A model generated the notes under the pieces. That model was not told the origin of the DNA. It did not search any database and was given only the letters and a program-made list of their open reading frames with translations. From positions 434,001-498,000 of the forward strand of contig JAPDRN010000004.1 in NCBI GenBank assembly GCA_030247855.1: a DNA stretch of 64,000 bases. Reading direction: 5' to 3'. This document shows, one piece after another, positions 1 to 10,611 of the stretch. Position 1 is the first letter of the stretch. Each line of letters opens with the position of its first letter. A program made the position numbers and the translations under genes. Source of the DNA: Knufia peltigerae (Eukaryota; Ascomycota; Eurotiomycetes; Chaetothyriales; Trichomeriaceae).

Positions 1-1769
1 ACTCCGAGAAGAACTCAACCAGGATGACCTCGACTTTCTCCATCACAAAGGAGCGCTCTCTGTGCCAAACAGTGCTTTACAAGGCCAACTCCTTGAGAAA
101 TATGTCTTGCATGTCCACCCGTTTCTGCCACTGCTGGATCTCGAAGATTTCTACCAAGCCATTTACGATGATGGCGAATCGTTCCAAATCCCTGTGATAT
201 TATTCCAAGCTGTCATGTTTTGCGCCGTCCCGTACGTCGACATGGAACTCCTTAGAGTGGAGGGTCTTGATGGCAGAGAGGAAGCGCGAGAGAAATACTT
301 CGAGAAGGTCCGGGTAGGTGTACATGGAGACTTGTATCATAAATATGTAGTGCTTCGCTGACGTTGGATTGAGAAAGCTTCTGTTTGATTTCAACATTGA
401 ACTTGATCCGATGACTCTTATCCGGGCATTAGTCCTGATGACTTGTTGGTACGACAACCCAGAGGACATCAAAGGCCGATGGCACTGGATCAGGATCGCT
501 CTGTCTTATGCCTACGAAATAGGCTTGGATCGAAGCTCAGAAGTGACGAGATCGGTTCCGAAACAACAGAAAGCCAAGAAGCGGCTTTGGTGGTGTTGTT
601 ACATGCGGGACAGAATGATATCCCTCAATGAGCGGCGGCCCACCAACATTCGCGACCACGAAGCTGACATCCCTATTCTCACCTCCGAAGACTTTGAGAC
701 GCATTATTTCTGTGGCCTACTGCAACGCTACAACACACGCTTCCCAACCGTCCAAGCCACAGTCCTCAACGAAATGTTTATTCAGCTGATTCGCCTGTGT
801 ATCACTTTCGGACGAGTCCTGGATAGGCTGTATGCCCCTCAAGGCCATCGAAGATGGGCATACGTCGAACCGAAAATCGTACTGCTGTCAAAGACGGACG
901 CTTCGGTCGCCGGGGAGGCAATGACGCTTGATCAGGAGCTTTGTCAGTGGAACCAGCGGTGCTCCTCGAACATTCGACGACTAGTACACGACGACTCCTC
1001 GGCGCAGGACTGTGGCATCGTCACCGTGCACCGGGCTCTTTTGGACCTTCTCTACCAGTCAATGCGCAGTATGGTGCACCGACCGCTGGCCTCCCAAGTC
1101 TGTCCAAAGGGATCCGCTGCGAAGGGGTTTCAGGTTTTTTCACGACAGAGGCTACGGGAAGCGGCACAGGAAAGCACAATGACGGCTGAACGACTGCACG
1201 TTCAAGGTTTGCTTGACTATCTTCCTCCAATCGGGATCACCACTTTGCTTTTTGCAGGTATGCAACATGTGAACGACATGTGTTCGCGGGATGAACATCT
1301 TCACGAGGTTGCTACACACAACTTTCGACTCATACTGACATACCTCTATCGGCTGAAAGGAGTTTACAGATCGGCACGTCATGCCATTGGGTTACTGAGG
1401 ATTGTGCATCAACGAAAGACGGTGGAGCCTTTTCCAAGTGAAGAAGATGCAGCAGCGAGTGGGAATCGACAGCCGCAATCTGAATCTTCTGGAACAAACC
1501 CGCGAATCGGTATCGTTGCTGAAGAATTGGAACTCGACAAGGAGGAGGTTGGGCGTACTAATTCCGACGAAGGCCAAGTGAGCCGTCCGAGTCACATGAA
1601 AACCAACGCATCGAAAGCAGCCTTACTCGGAGGGATTGATACGCTGCCATGGGAATTTGAAGCAAACCTTGACGATCTGTGGGAGTGGTACGGGTTTCCG
1701 GAAAGTCCACCTGAAACATTCTTCGACTTTGATCAGCTCCTTGAAGGAACATCATTGTCAACTACATAG
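1..1769 (+). CDS. Fungal-specific transcription factor, 3' part (fungal_trans domain), runs off the left edge
   Basis: The reading frame is open from base 2, so the gene starts outside the window and any Zn2Cys6 DNA-binding domain is not visible. The first visible residues (LREELNQDDLDFLHHKGALS, then ...LLEKYVLHVHPFLPLLD) are the usual entry to the fungal_trans (PF04082) regulatory domain of cutinase-regulator-type factors. I place one intron at 314-377: donor GTAGGT, branch CTGAC, acceptor AAAG. It joins exon 1 (1-313) to exon 2 (378-1769) in phase 0 and restores the family pattern 'KVR|LLFDFNIELDPMTLIRALVLM'. The C-terminal half is charged and variable and ends at TAG 1767-1769. A nuclear transcription regulator is the likely role; its target genes cannot be told from the sequence. 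The first in-frame GTG at 62 is internal and is not a start. Confidence 0.85.
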
Positions 1770-1885
1770 CAGGATGTCCGGCGCTATATAACATGACGTA
1801 TACAGTTTTTATCCATGGTCCGTCTGACTTGCCTGGAAATGAGTATATGTGTCTCATTGACTTGTGTAGTACTTACTCGGCCCTT

Positions 1886-3323
1886 TCAAGCTGAAACTGA
1901 CGTTGAATACACAAACCGTTGAAATTCGGCATTGAGCGTTTGTGTCGGGCCATCCCCTGGCGGGAAGATATGTGAGAGGTACATTCCACAGCATCCTGCT
2001 TCCCTGTCGATGAACTATACATGGAGTGAGCAAGGATAGGTGGCGTAGTCGAGACAAGGTAGGGAAGAGTTCAGACTCACCCAGAACGAGTTTGGCAGCC
2101 CACTCCAGAACATCATACCGCGGCCACAATGCCCCGCGATACCGTTCGTGCATAGGGCACCTCCGAGCGCATAGTTGAACTTGCAATCCTCCTTGGGCAG
2201 CCCATTGGTGGCGCCGATAGAAATCGGCCCTGTAGTCAACTCCTTCTGCAGTGACGTTGCGTCCTTGACCTGAGGCTTGAAAAACTCATTCACTGTTTCG
2301 GACTTCAACAATTTTCCGTCGTCCATGAGCAACGACATGAGAACTTTGACATAGTCAGTGGCACAGCTATAGGCACCACCGCCGCCATAATCTTCTGTGG
2401 GACGCTCTGACTCTGAAAACCAGCCGCTCCGGTCAATGGTGACTTTCCCTGTTGCGTGATCTCGCCAGGTCCGGCCGCCCATACGAGCCATGGTTACTGG
2501 ATGATCCCAGGGCCGGAACGTGGTGGAAGCCATCCCGAGAACGTCAAAGATGTTCTCGCGCATGTACTCGCCGAGCTTCTTGCCGCTGACCCTTTCGACC
2601 ATCTTCCCAGCCCACTCGAGTCCGATCCCGTATTCCCATTTCTCGCCCGGCTCCGCAATCAGAGGAACTGCGCAGCTATACTTGGGCGAGTCCAGCGTAA
2701 AGGCTGCGGGCTCGCTGAAGACCTCTGCTGCGAAACGTGTCAGGTCCTGATTCATGCCGATGTACCCGAATCCAGAGGTATGCGTCAAGAGATGTCGGAG
2801 GGTGATCTGCTTGCTGGAACTGACTTTTCGTAATTTAGCTTTTCCGGCATCATCAAAGCCGACCAATATGTTGGGATGCTCGAAGTCAGTCAGAATCTTG
2901 GTGATGGGTGCTTCGAGCTCCAACAGACCCTTTTCGACGCACTGCATAGCTGAGATCGAGGTGAGGAGCTGTGGTCCAGAACCAAACATTGGTCAGTAAC
3001 TTCATTTCGCCGTGGCCTGGCCAAGAACGGCCGCATGAAGGCAGTCGTTATGAGCTCACCTTTGTACAACTCGCCGTCCACATGACGGTATCCAACTTCA
3101 TCGGACCTGCATCCGGCTCTGCACCTACCTTACCAAAAGCCTCCTGATAGAACACAGCACCTGATGTCAACCAGTTAATTCGGCCAGGAAACGCATGCCA
3201 TAGAGAATGGAAAGCGAGGACTGCAATCTTACCATCCTTTCGGCCAGCCACACATGATGCGCCAGAGACGATGCCTTCTTCAACAGCCTTGCTGATTGCT
3301 GATTCGAAACTTGAAGAACTCAT
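1886..3323 (-). CDS. Beta-lactamase-fold serine hydrolase/transesterase (class C, LovD/EstB-like)
   Basis: Four exons on the minus strand: 3323-3233, 3160-3060, 2968-2081 and 2014-1886, about 402 residues, which is normal for the family. The active-site SxxK is SCTK (Ser61, Lys64) at the end of exon 2. The second-motif tyrosine lies in WEYGIGLEWAGKMVE, and the conserved LLTHTSGFGY and PNSFW stretches are present. The last exon supplies FIDREAGCCGMYLSHIFPPGD, matching the usual end of these proteins, so the stop inside the intron (VSLNSSLPC... frame) is not the real one. Introns have GTAAGA, GTGAGC and GTGAGT donors. Family members are esterases, carboxypeptidase-like hydrolases or polyketide acyltransferases. 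The substrate is unknown and no biosynthetic cluster surrounds the gene. It is divergent from SLX4. Confidence 0.88.
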
Positions 3324-4047
3324 GTTGGCGCCGCCTACTTGTTTCCTTCTAACACGTTCAGGACAGAAACAAAGGGCTCCAGTGAAGAGGTCCGAAAACA
3401 ACCGAAACTCATATAGAACAGTAACATTGTATACAAGACTCGCGTTGGTCGAAAACCATAACACAATCATCTGAGACGGGTAGTGTCCATTTGAGTATGT
3501 CCTCCCGTGCCTCGGCCTAATCCGGCCTCTCTGTGCCTAAAACAGAACGCAGGCCGTTCGCCTGGTACGTGTGAACAGTACCTTGAAATGGATGTCTCAT
3601 CATGTCTACCTCGGCCAGCGAGGCCACATCGTCTGCGACATGTCGGGACACATGTCTACGCTGATACCGAATCAAGCAAAAGTCGAAGGTTCGGCTGAGA
3701 TGACCGCGAACTGAACATACGCCCAAGTCGTGGGAAGAAAGTGATATGGTCAGTTTTTCAACGCATAAAATGGTCACGTGAATTGGCGTTTCTTCGTGAG
3801 ATTAGGGCGGCGTCACGAATACCTTAGTCAGCCTAGTGAACGGCGGGTCGAGGGCGCTTTGTTGTTTTGCATGGTGAAGGAGGAGATTATGTATGATGCT
3901 GGCAATATATCGCAATGCGTCCCCAGTCCATAAGTGAAATTGTCGCCACCAAGCGCATTGTCCCCGTTGGCTTCTGAATCCTCATCTGAAGTCGCCAGAT
4001 TGGCATCCAACGCCCCGATCAAATGGCCCTTTCGTGGTCTTGCCAGA
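3324..4047. promoter_or_regulatory. Divergent intergenic region between the hydrolase and SLX4, with an E-box
   Basis: This 724-bp region must hold both promoters. The palindrome TCACGTGA (3774-3781), in the context GGTCACGTGAATTGG, is a textbook bHLH E-box (Cbf1/USF type) 267 bases upstream of the SLX4 ATG. The same ten bases recur upstream of NRDE-2. I see no convincing ORF; the short open frames here lack fungal gene features. Confidence 0.4.
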
Positions 4048-6765
4048 ATGTCGGCCACCATCCTCATCTCGTCCTCGCCGCCTCACATCTTTGCCCGAAG
4101 TCCCACGCCCATTGAAGTCTCGTCTCCCATGCCCTCCCCGAGCACTTTGTTTCGAGATGGGAGCTCCAAATTGTTCAAAACAACCCAGAAACAAAGAGGC
4201 GGTGTTTCATTCGACTCCAATGCCCGGTCGCTGCTGACGACAAAAGTTGGAGCGGAAAACCTGCCCTTACGATCCTCGCCCAGGAGAGACAAGTTCAAAG
4301 TCATATCGTCTCAATCTTCGAATGTGGATGTAGTCAGCCCTCGTTTGAAGTTTCTTCAGGACATCTCCGGGTCGCAATTGGAAGAGAAGAACACTGAAAC
4401 TCGAAGAATGCCACCTAGACTTCCGCACACCGTTTCTGACGAGTCCGAGAATCTGCAGGAAGATGTGTTTGATATAACAGAAGAGGATTACGATCGGCGG
4501 CGGATTGAAAGATCATTACAGAAGGATACAAACATCAACATTAGTCCACTTCATCTGAGAAAGGCAACACCACGGCGAAAGGATTGGACACCAACAAGGT
4601 CAGGGAGCCCTGGTCCTTCGATTGTGTCTCCAGAGTCTCCTCTTCACTCTGCAGTGCTATCTCCTAGTATTCGGATGTATTCATTCGTCAATCCAGCTGG
4701 AGAAAAAAGGGCACACAGACCGTCAACACTGGTAGCTACGTGTAGCAAGCCGTCAGCGAGTAGTTGTGTCGATATTGACATGCTTTGTGACACCCCGACA
4801 GGTGTTACAACCAAGACAGGCGTCCCAAAAGACTTGCCAAAACCTTCAGCAAGGAAAAGGAACAAAACTGCAGCCAAGAAACCACTTACGATCACTGCGT
4901 TGGCTACCTCAAACTACGGAGAAGAGCAACAGCGGCGAAAACTTACGCCCATGCAGGAGTATCTGAATGCGACGCAAGTGAATGCAATTGACGAACCTAA
5001 CGAGGTCACTGGCCCGCCTGCGAAGGGTAAGGCAAGAGTACCTGCAAAGAGGTTACGGGCGACGAAGAAGGCGCCACCGAAAATTCCATTGCAGTCTCCT
5101 ACATCGGCTCTGAAAGCTGTTGAGTCTCTAGAGGTCGTTTTTGGATCTGCTAGCCAACTTGCGCGAGACGAATCGCCGACCTTGCTACGAGAGACTTTAG
5201 AGGCTATTAGGCAGTCCGAAGCCATGCTTTCATCTGACCCATTCTCTCCACAGCGAACCCAGCCAATTTCAATAGAAGCCATCTCGCCTCAAAATCTGCC
5301 AGGGACAAGCAGGTACGTGAAGAGAAGAAATCTCTGGGGCGTCGCGGGACGTGACGAAGATAATGCGCTTCTGCAAGTGGATACGGTTGACTTGGTCGAT
5401 TCTCCTGCAGTACGTGAGGCCCTTGCTGGAAAAGATGTTCTTGTACAGCCCGGCGGACCGTTTCTTTCGAACACACGCAGCCTGATGAAGGAAAGCATTC
5501 CTTTCCAGGCACAGAAGACTCCGCTCAACCATAAAGGCACTCCTTTGCTGGATATCGATGATATTGTGACGCCCAAGGTTTCCGGCTCCGGGCGTTCGGT
5601 TCTCTCACCTCAAAAAAGGATGTTGCATACTTCGGCTTCGGCTCAGCAACCTCGGAAGACGACACCACCTGTTGAAGAGAACAAGGAGAAAGCAGCTGTT
5701 TTGAAAAAGCCCAGCTCTGCCAAATCAAAGCGCGTGCCCGTCAAACCTTCCTATGCAGGCTTTTCGACCGGGGATCTACAGAAACAGATATCAGCGTTCG
5801 GATTCAAGGCTGTCAAGAGCCGTGATAAAATGATTGAGCTGCTGGACAGGTGTTGGGAAGATAAACATGGCCCTGCGCCAGGTGATAATATCGACCAAGA
5901 TACGTTGACCCACGGTGACTTTCTTAGTAAAGTCCACGACATCACCGCTCGGCCTGTACCCAAGGTAAAGAAACCCCGCAAGCGAAAATCAGAGGATGCA
6001 GAACTCAAGACATCTAAAGAGCCTAAGCGAAGGAAGAAGGTCGAGCCCAAACCGAAAGATGCACCAGAGAAGATCAAGAAGGCAAAGACGCCTCGAAAGG
6101 CGGCAGCTAAAAAGGCTCTTTCGGAGGAGTTTGTCATGGATGTTGACGATATTGATGATTTCAATACTGAAAAGACAGCGCCTTCTAAGACCTCGGACGC
6201 GGTCTCTGAGTCTGTTACGAAGAAAAAAACAACTCCGAGGAAGAAGACTTCGAAAGCAAAGGAGGTTGCGAAGAAACAAGAGACTACTCCTCCACCATTA
6301 GCACTGAAAAGAAACTCCTCCCCTCCGCTACCCGAAAGTCACGCTTTGGTGCCAATTGCGGCTGCTATGATCACCGAAACAGACCCTTCTCAACCCCTTA
6401 CTCTAGATGGGTCTACACTGGACGTGGATGCAACGCTTCAACCTCAGCACACACCGCCTTTATCCGACATCAAGGACCAAGTTTGGGCTGCGATCTCTTT
6501 TGAGAGTAAATACTATTCTTCGCTCGGCGCTGGTGCCGGTACGCGGAACCATGTGAAGAATCCGACCTGGCGGGAGAAGATCCTCATGTACGACCCCATC
6601 GTGCTTGAAGATCTGACGCGGTGGTTGAACACAGAAGGGTTCCGCTCCATTGGTGAAGATCGAGAAGTCAACCCGCTTGAAGTGCGAACGTGGTGTGAGG
6701 AGAATGGCGTTTGTTGTTTGTGGAAAGGAGGTTGGAGAGGAAGACGAAAGGGAGGTGACGATTAA
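4048..6765 (+). CDS. slx4: Structure-specific endonuclease subunit SLX4
   Basis: Single exon of 905 residues. The frame stays open upstream to a GTG at 3934, but the first ATG (MSATILISSSPPHIF) at 4048 is the sensible start. SLX4 is the scaffold that activates the SLX1 nuclease to cut branched DNA such as Holliday junctions and collapsed forks in the nucleus. Most of the protein is disordered, Ser/Pro/Lys-rich and rich in SP/TP sites, as in fungal homologues. The conserved parts are a SAP-like segment near residues 565-610 (YAGFSTGDLQKQISAFGFK) and the C-terminal SLX1-binding domain near 808-905, with NPTWREKILMYDPIVLEDL, a WLNTEGFR segment and the terminal WCEENGVCCLWK. Phosphorylation control is likely from the many S/T-P sites but cannot be shown here. 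Confidence 0.95.
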   Translation: MSATILISSSPPHIFARSPTPIEVSSPMPSPSTLFRDGSSKLFKTTQKQRGGVSFDSNARSLLTTKVGAENLPLRSSPRRDKFKVISSQSSNVDVVSPRLKFLQDISGSQLEEKNTETRRMPPRLPHTVSDESENLQEDVFDITEEDYDRRRIERSLQKDTNINISPLHLRKATPRRKDWTPTRSGSPGPSIVSPESPLHSAVLSPSIRMYSFVNPAGEKRAHRPSTLVATCSKPSASSCVDIDMLCDTPTGVTTKTGVPKDLPKPSARKRNKTAAKKPLTITALATSNYGEEQQRRKLTPMQEYLNATQVNAIDEPNEVTGPPAKGKARVPAKRLRATKKAPPKIPLQSPTSALKAVESLEVVFGSASQLARDESPTLLRETLEAIRQSEAMLSSDPFSPQRTQPISIEAISPQNLPGTSRYVKRRNLWGVAGRDEDNALLQVDTVDLVDSPAVREALAGKDVLVQPGGPFLSNTRSLMKESIPFQAQKTPLNHKGTPLLDIDDIVTPKVSGSGRSVLSPQKRMLHTSASAQQPRKTTPPVEENKEKAAVLKKPSSAKSKRVPVKPSYAGFSTGDLQKQISAFGFKAVKSRDKMIELLDRCWEDKHGPAPGDNIDQDTLTHGDFLSKVHDITARPVPKVKKPRKRKSEDAELKTSKEPKRRKKVEPKPKDAPEKIKKAKTPRKAAAKKALSEEFVMDVDDIDDFNTEKTAPSKTSDAVSESVTKKKTTPRKKTSKAKEVAKKQETTPPPLALKRNSSPPLPESHALVPIAAAMITETDPSQPLTLDGSTLDVDATLQPQHTPPLSDIKDQVWAAISFESKYYSSLGAGAGTRNHVKNPTWREKILMYDPIVLEDLTRWLNTEGFRSIGEDREVNPLEVRTWCEENGVCCLWKGGWRGRRKGGDD

Positions 6766-7660
6766 TGCTGTTTTTTCCGGAGTTTCCACGAAGTCAACGA
6801 ATGGGCTCGAGTCAGGTCGGGTTGGGCTGGGGAGTGACTGGATGGACAAACTTTGTTCATCGGTCTTTCGAGGCGTGCTTTGGCGTTTGTTGTCTCGCAT
6901 AGCCTTGTTTGTCCCTTGGGCGGCATAAAGAGCCCCCCTGTGTGTCTGTATCGTTCCTCTGGTGGACAGAGTCGTGGCGTTTAAGAGTGGCTTCGACAAG
7001 GAAGAATTTTGCATTACAATCGTAGCTTTATACAATTGTAGAGAGCATAGACCGAAGAAACGGATGGTGCAAGAAAAGAAGGTACAGTCCTGGTCTGCTA
7101 TGACTACCTATGGATGGTTTTGGAGGTGCTCTACATCTTCACGCATTGAACGGATTGAAACAAAAAGAACATTGTGTAGTTGTATTGAAAGAAATGATTA
7201 ATTTGGTCATTGATAGTATCATGATGGCCTTGTTACTTTTGTTGCTTTCTCTCCATCCCTCTTCTCTTCCTCTGTGCGTCCTCCTCCTGCTGCTACCACC
7301 CCCGACAAGACATTCACTCGGCCCCCCAGTACAATAGATATACATATATATATACCTATACATCACAAAACACCGAGTAGCCCAAGTTCATATCCGTAGC
7401 CAGCTTATTACATCAACCAGCTCAACTCAACCTCATCGTCATGGTCTCTTCCTCTCTCAAATCAATTATCGACAACACCCCCGCTGGACCTTTGTTGTAC
7501 GAGATTACTGTGGTTCACCTCCCTCCATCTCCAAACCCCCCCCCCCCCCCCCACCTGTCCTATATGCATGGCATCGCGTTTCACTTCCTCTTTGCACTTT
7601 GTGTTTGTATCCACCCAAAGGCGCCCGAAGCACGAAGCACGAAGCGAAGAAGTCTGGACT
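6766..7660. other. Convergent intergenic region, no gene seen
   Basis: This 895-bp gap lies between the 3' ends of SLX4 and the symporter gene and should carry both 3' UTRs. It contains pyrimidine-rich stretches, a TA-rich run near 7337-7358 and a 17-base C tract. Open frames here are short and low in complexity. Confidence 0.5.
7536..7552. repeat. 17-base poly-C tract
   Basis: An uninterrupted run of 17 cytosines lies 109 bases beyond the symporter stop codon. Read in the symporter's direction it is poly-G, probably in its 3' UTR or terminator. Tract length is prone to sequencing and replication slippage error. Confidence 0.9.
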
Positions 7661-10079
7661 TTAGAAGAATTTCCCCTTGACGGCGACGTCACTTCTCTCC
7701 ACGCCGTCGGCGTCGGTGTAGACTTCTCTCTCGGTGGCGCCATCGTCGTCGCGCTCACCGGTATAGAAGCCCGCAGTGGGAGCGACGGGCTTGTCAAACG
7801 CGTCGAAACGCCTCCCGGCTCGTTTGGCCATGATCCACTGCACGCCGACCCTCAACCCGAACGCGCCGAGGGCCCAGAGGAGACCGCCGACGGGCGCGGC
7901 CAAGAAGGCCCCGAACGCGGACCAGTCGTTGCCGTACAGCCCTTGCTCCAACAGCAGCAGGTCGCCGGCCTTCTGGGCGTCGCCGTCGTAGTAGACCAGG
8001 CCGAACAGGAAGACGGTGAGCAGGCCGCCGAGGCCGCCCACGACGACCTCGAACCCGCGCCAGGCGTAGGCGCGCTCGCTCAGGCCGATGACCAGCACGG
8101 GGATGCTGCTGGCGCTGATGAGGTCGCTGATCAGGTAGATCTGCAGGACGCTGGGGCTCTTGAGGGCCACGACGACGACGGGGAAGATGAGCAGCACGAC
8201 GGCGAGCCGGATGTACCAAAAGTTCAGCCGGTTGCGGAAGATGTCGTTGGAGCCCGTGCTCACCATGGCGCTCTGGAAGCTGTCAAAGGCCGCCGTGCTG
8301 AGGGCGACGGTCATGACGACCACGATCCCCACGACCCACGCGGGGAGCTGCTCGAGCAGCAAGAAGAACGCGATGCTGCTCTGCTGGGGCGGGTCGCCGA
8401 GCGCGCCGGACCAGCCCGCGAGGAGGCCGCTCACGCCCACGACGGTGAGGATGATGGCGACCGCGACCGTGGCGAGGCCGACGCCCACGTAGAGGTCCCT
8501 GTCGGTCTTGGCCGCGAACGTGCGCATCCAGAAACCCGACAGGAAGAAGTCGTTGGTCAAGATGGCCACGGGGAGGATGTAGAGGAGCTGCCACCCCAGG
8601 AGGGACGCGTCGAGGTAGTTGGACTTTTCGACCAGGTCGTGCGAGATTTTCGTCTCGACGCCGACCGTGATGATGCCGATGACGATCAAGCCCAGGACCA
8701 TGGCGCCCTGGATGTTGTCCGTGATGAAACTGACCTTGAACCCGCCCAGAGAGGTGTAGATCGTCGTGACGGCGCATTCCACAATGACAGCGGGCAGGCC
8801 GTTCAGACCGGTCAGGGCATTGATGATTTGTTGAAGAGCAGAGAGCTCGGCGACCATGTAGAGGAAGAGCGTTATGAGGCTAACAGAAGCATAACATTGA
8901 TCAGTATGAAATCCCACCGTTGTTGGAAAGAGGGGAAAAAAAAGATGACATATATTGGACGGAACGACATACGTCAACGCAGACAGATACAAACTCGTCA
9001 CAACGCCGTAGCGCTGGCGCGTCCATTCCGTCAGGACGAACCCCTCGGGACATTTACGTCGGATGATGGGTCCCAACCACGCAAAGACCAGCAGAGGTAG
9101 GGCCGATGACAAGGCGTAGACCAGCAGACCCTGGACGCCCGCAATGGTCGCGATCTGGGGGTACGTGAAGAGAATACCTGATCCTAAAGCTGTACACACA
9201 CCGCATACCCGGCGTTGTTAGTACGACCGACCTTTGTTCCTGTCAGGAAAGGGGGGAAGAAGGGGAATTGATAGAAGCGGCAGCACGTTTCCCACGCAAG
9301 CATTAACTTGATCGAGTTTTAACGGTACAATCTCAGCATTGTGCGTTTTCTCGCTTCTTCTTTTCCCCGCCGTCTTCTCATCTCTCCGCTGGCAAACACT
9401 CAAAGGTGTTGCATTCTGTGAAGGTGGATGAGAACTGGAAGGTGAAAAATCCAAAGCTGGCACAAGCGCCCGTAGTGCTGCACATCGTGCTTCCCATCCT
9501 GCGTCTGGGCTCCGTCGTCAAAGACACCCATCTCAACGTGTCTCGGGGACATTTTGTAAAAGTTTCTCCTACGCCCGGACCCAGACGCCAGAAGGGAACC
9601 ACAATGCCTTGTTTGCAAGCTTACGAACCTCAGATATCTGGTTTCAACATTGTATCTTTTGATGGACTCGATGGTCGGTCGACTGTTAATTGCGCTTTCG
9701 TTTCGTGTCTTGCTTCATGGCGTATGAAGCTCATGCCGCTGCCGCTTCAGGCGTATGACGCCGATCGAGCGCACTCACCCGAGGCGATGAAGTTGAGGGC
9801 TAAAGGTATGCCTAGATCCCCGTCAGTATGTCACTTCTGGTCCAAGAGCGGCCGTCGCAAGATGTCGCTTCGCTTCGAGTTCTAACCCTTCTGTGTTCGC
9901 AGAGTTGCAAGGTACTCGCCTTTCGTCTGATGGCGCAAGGTCCATGCGACGAAGAGGCCGAAAACACTAGGGGTTCGGTCAGTCAATTTTCAGACGCCGA
10001 GCAGAGATATTGCGCACAGGAAAGCTGCATAAGTGGTATAGATGATGGCGTTAGACGCCTGTTGAGATGGTTGGCCCAT
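7661..10079 (-). CDS. Sodium:solute symporter (SSS family) transporter
   Basis: Five exons: 10079-10018, 9966-9887, 9811-9779, 9189-8973 and 8879-7661, about 536 residues. The 5' exons are tiny and easy to miss. They encode MGQPSQQASNAIIYTTYAAF, a first membrane segment, then the TQKGIPLALNFIAS stretch that joins in phase 1 to ALGSGILFTYPQIATIAG. The protein is a string of hydrophobic helices with the SSS pattern (YTSLGGFKVSFITDNIQG in the core), placing it in the plasma membrane or an organelle membrane as a cation-coupled solute carrier. It resembles the fungal DUR3/proline-symporter superfamily but is not canonical DUR3, so the substrate is unassigned. The fourth intron (8880-8972, 93 bases) is stop-free and in frame. 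The third (9190-9778) is 589 bases, long for this genome. The 3' exon is very GC-rich. Confidence 0.88.
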
Positions 10080-10611
10080 GGCTGAGGCTCCCGGAGGGTT
10101 CGAACGAGGCCAAAGTGGTGAGGATAGACAGACCGCACACAAATATGATCCCCGTCACCTGCTGTACTCAAGATGTATGTTACGAGTAAGGAGGAACAGG
10201 AAGAAGAGGTGGCAGTGGGGGTAAATAGTGATTGCAAAAAATAAATCAGGTGAGGGCGGGGTCGATGGTGCAGAAAAAAGAAAATCCCGAAGGTTCAGAT
10301 GGTGTCATGTTGCATTTGCCCCATCATCTCGCAGATGCGCACGTGCGTGCCTGTCCACTCCCTAGGGGATATTCATATTGTCTGAGATGAACACACTCTC
10401 TTGGAACTAGTTCTGCTGAACCTGCTGGTTCCTTTTTTGCTTTTGAGCCATAAACCTCACAGCCAACGTGAAGCACAAGCTCTCATATCATTCCTCATCT
10501 CATCCCTGGCCCAATCCACAGCATCATGTGTATGGCATCGCTATTCTTGTAAACGATCCTCTTGACGTCCAGAATCGGTCGCGAACTGTCCGGAAGTACG
10601 AGAAGTGTTTC
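10080..10611. other. Intergenic region upstream of the symporter
   Basis: This 532-bp gap holds the symporter promoter and the 3' UTR of the RRM gene, which is transcribed the same way. No ORF or RNA gene is recognisable. Confidence 0.5.

Noticed and set aside
3934..4047. Upstream extension of SLX4 starting at GTG
   Set aside because: GTG is not a normal fungal nuclear start and the added 38 residues are not like SLX4; the first ATG at 4048 is used.
7337..7358. TA-rich run considered as a TATA box or origin
   Set aside because: It lies between two convergent 3' ends with no gene starting nearby; simple AT sequence is enough to explain it.
7568..9100. A 510-codon plus-strand ORF rich in Asp, Glu, Ala and Arg opposite the symporter gene
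   Set aside because: It is the antisense shadow of a very GC-rich coding exon; composition is repetitive, no domain is seen, and the minus-strand protein is a clear transporter.
7661..9199. Reading the symporter as a 512-residue protein starting at 9199
   Set aside because: The frame lacks the first membrane segment; three short upstream exons with matching phases restore it, and the apparent start is inside the intron.
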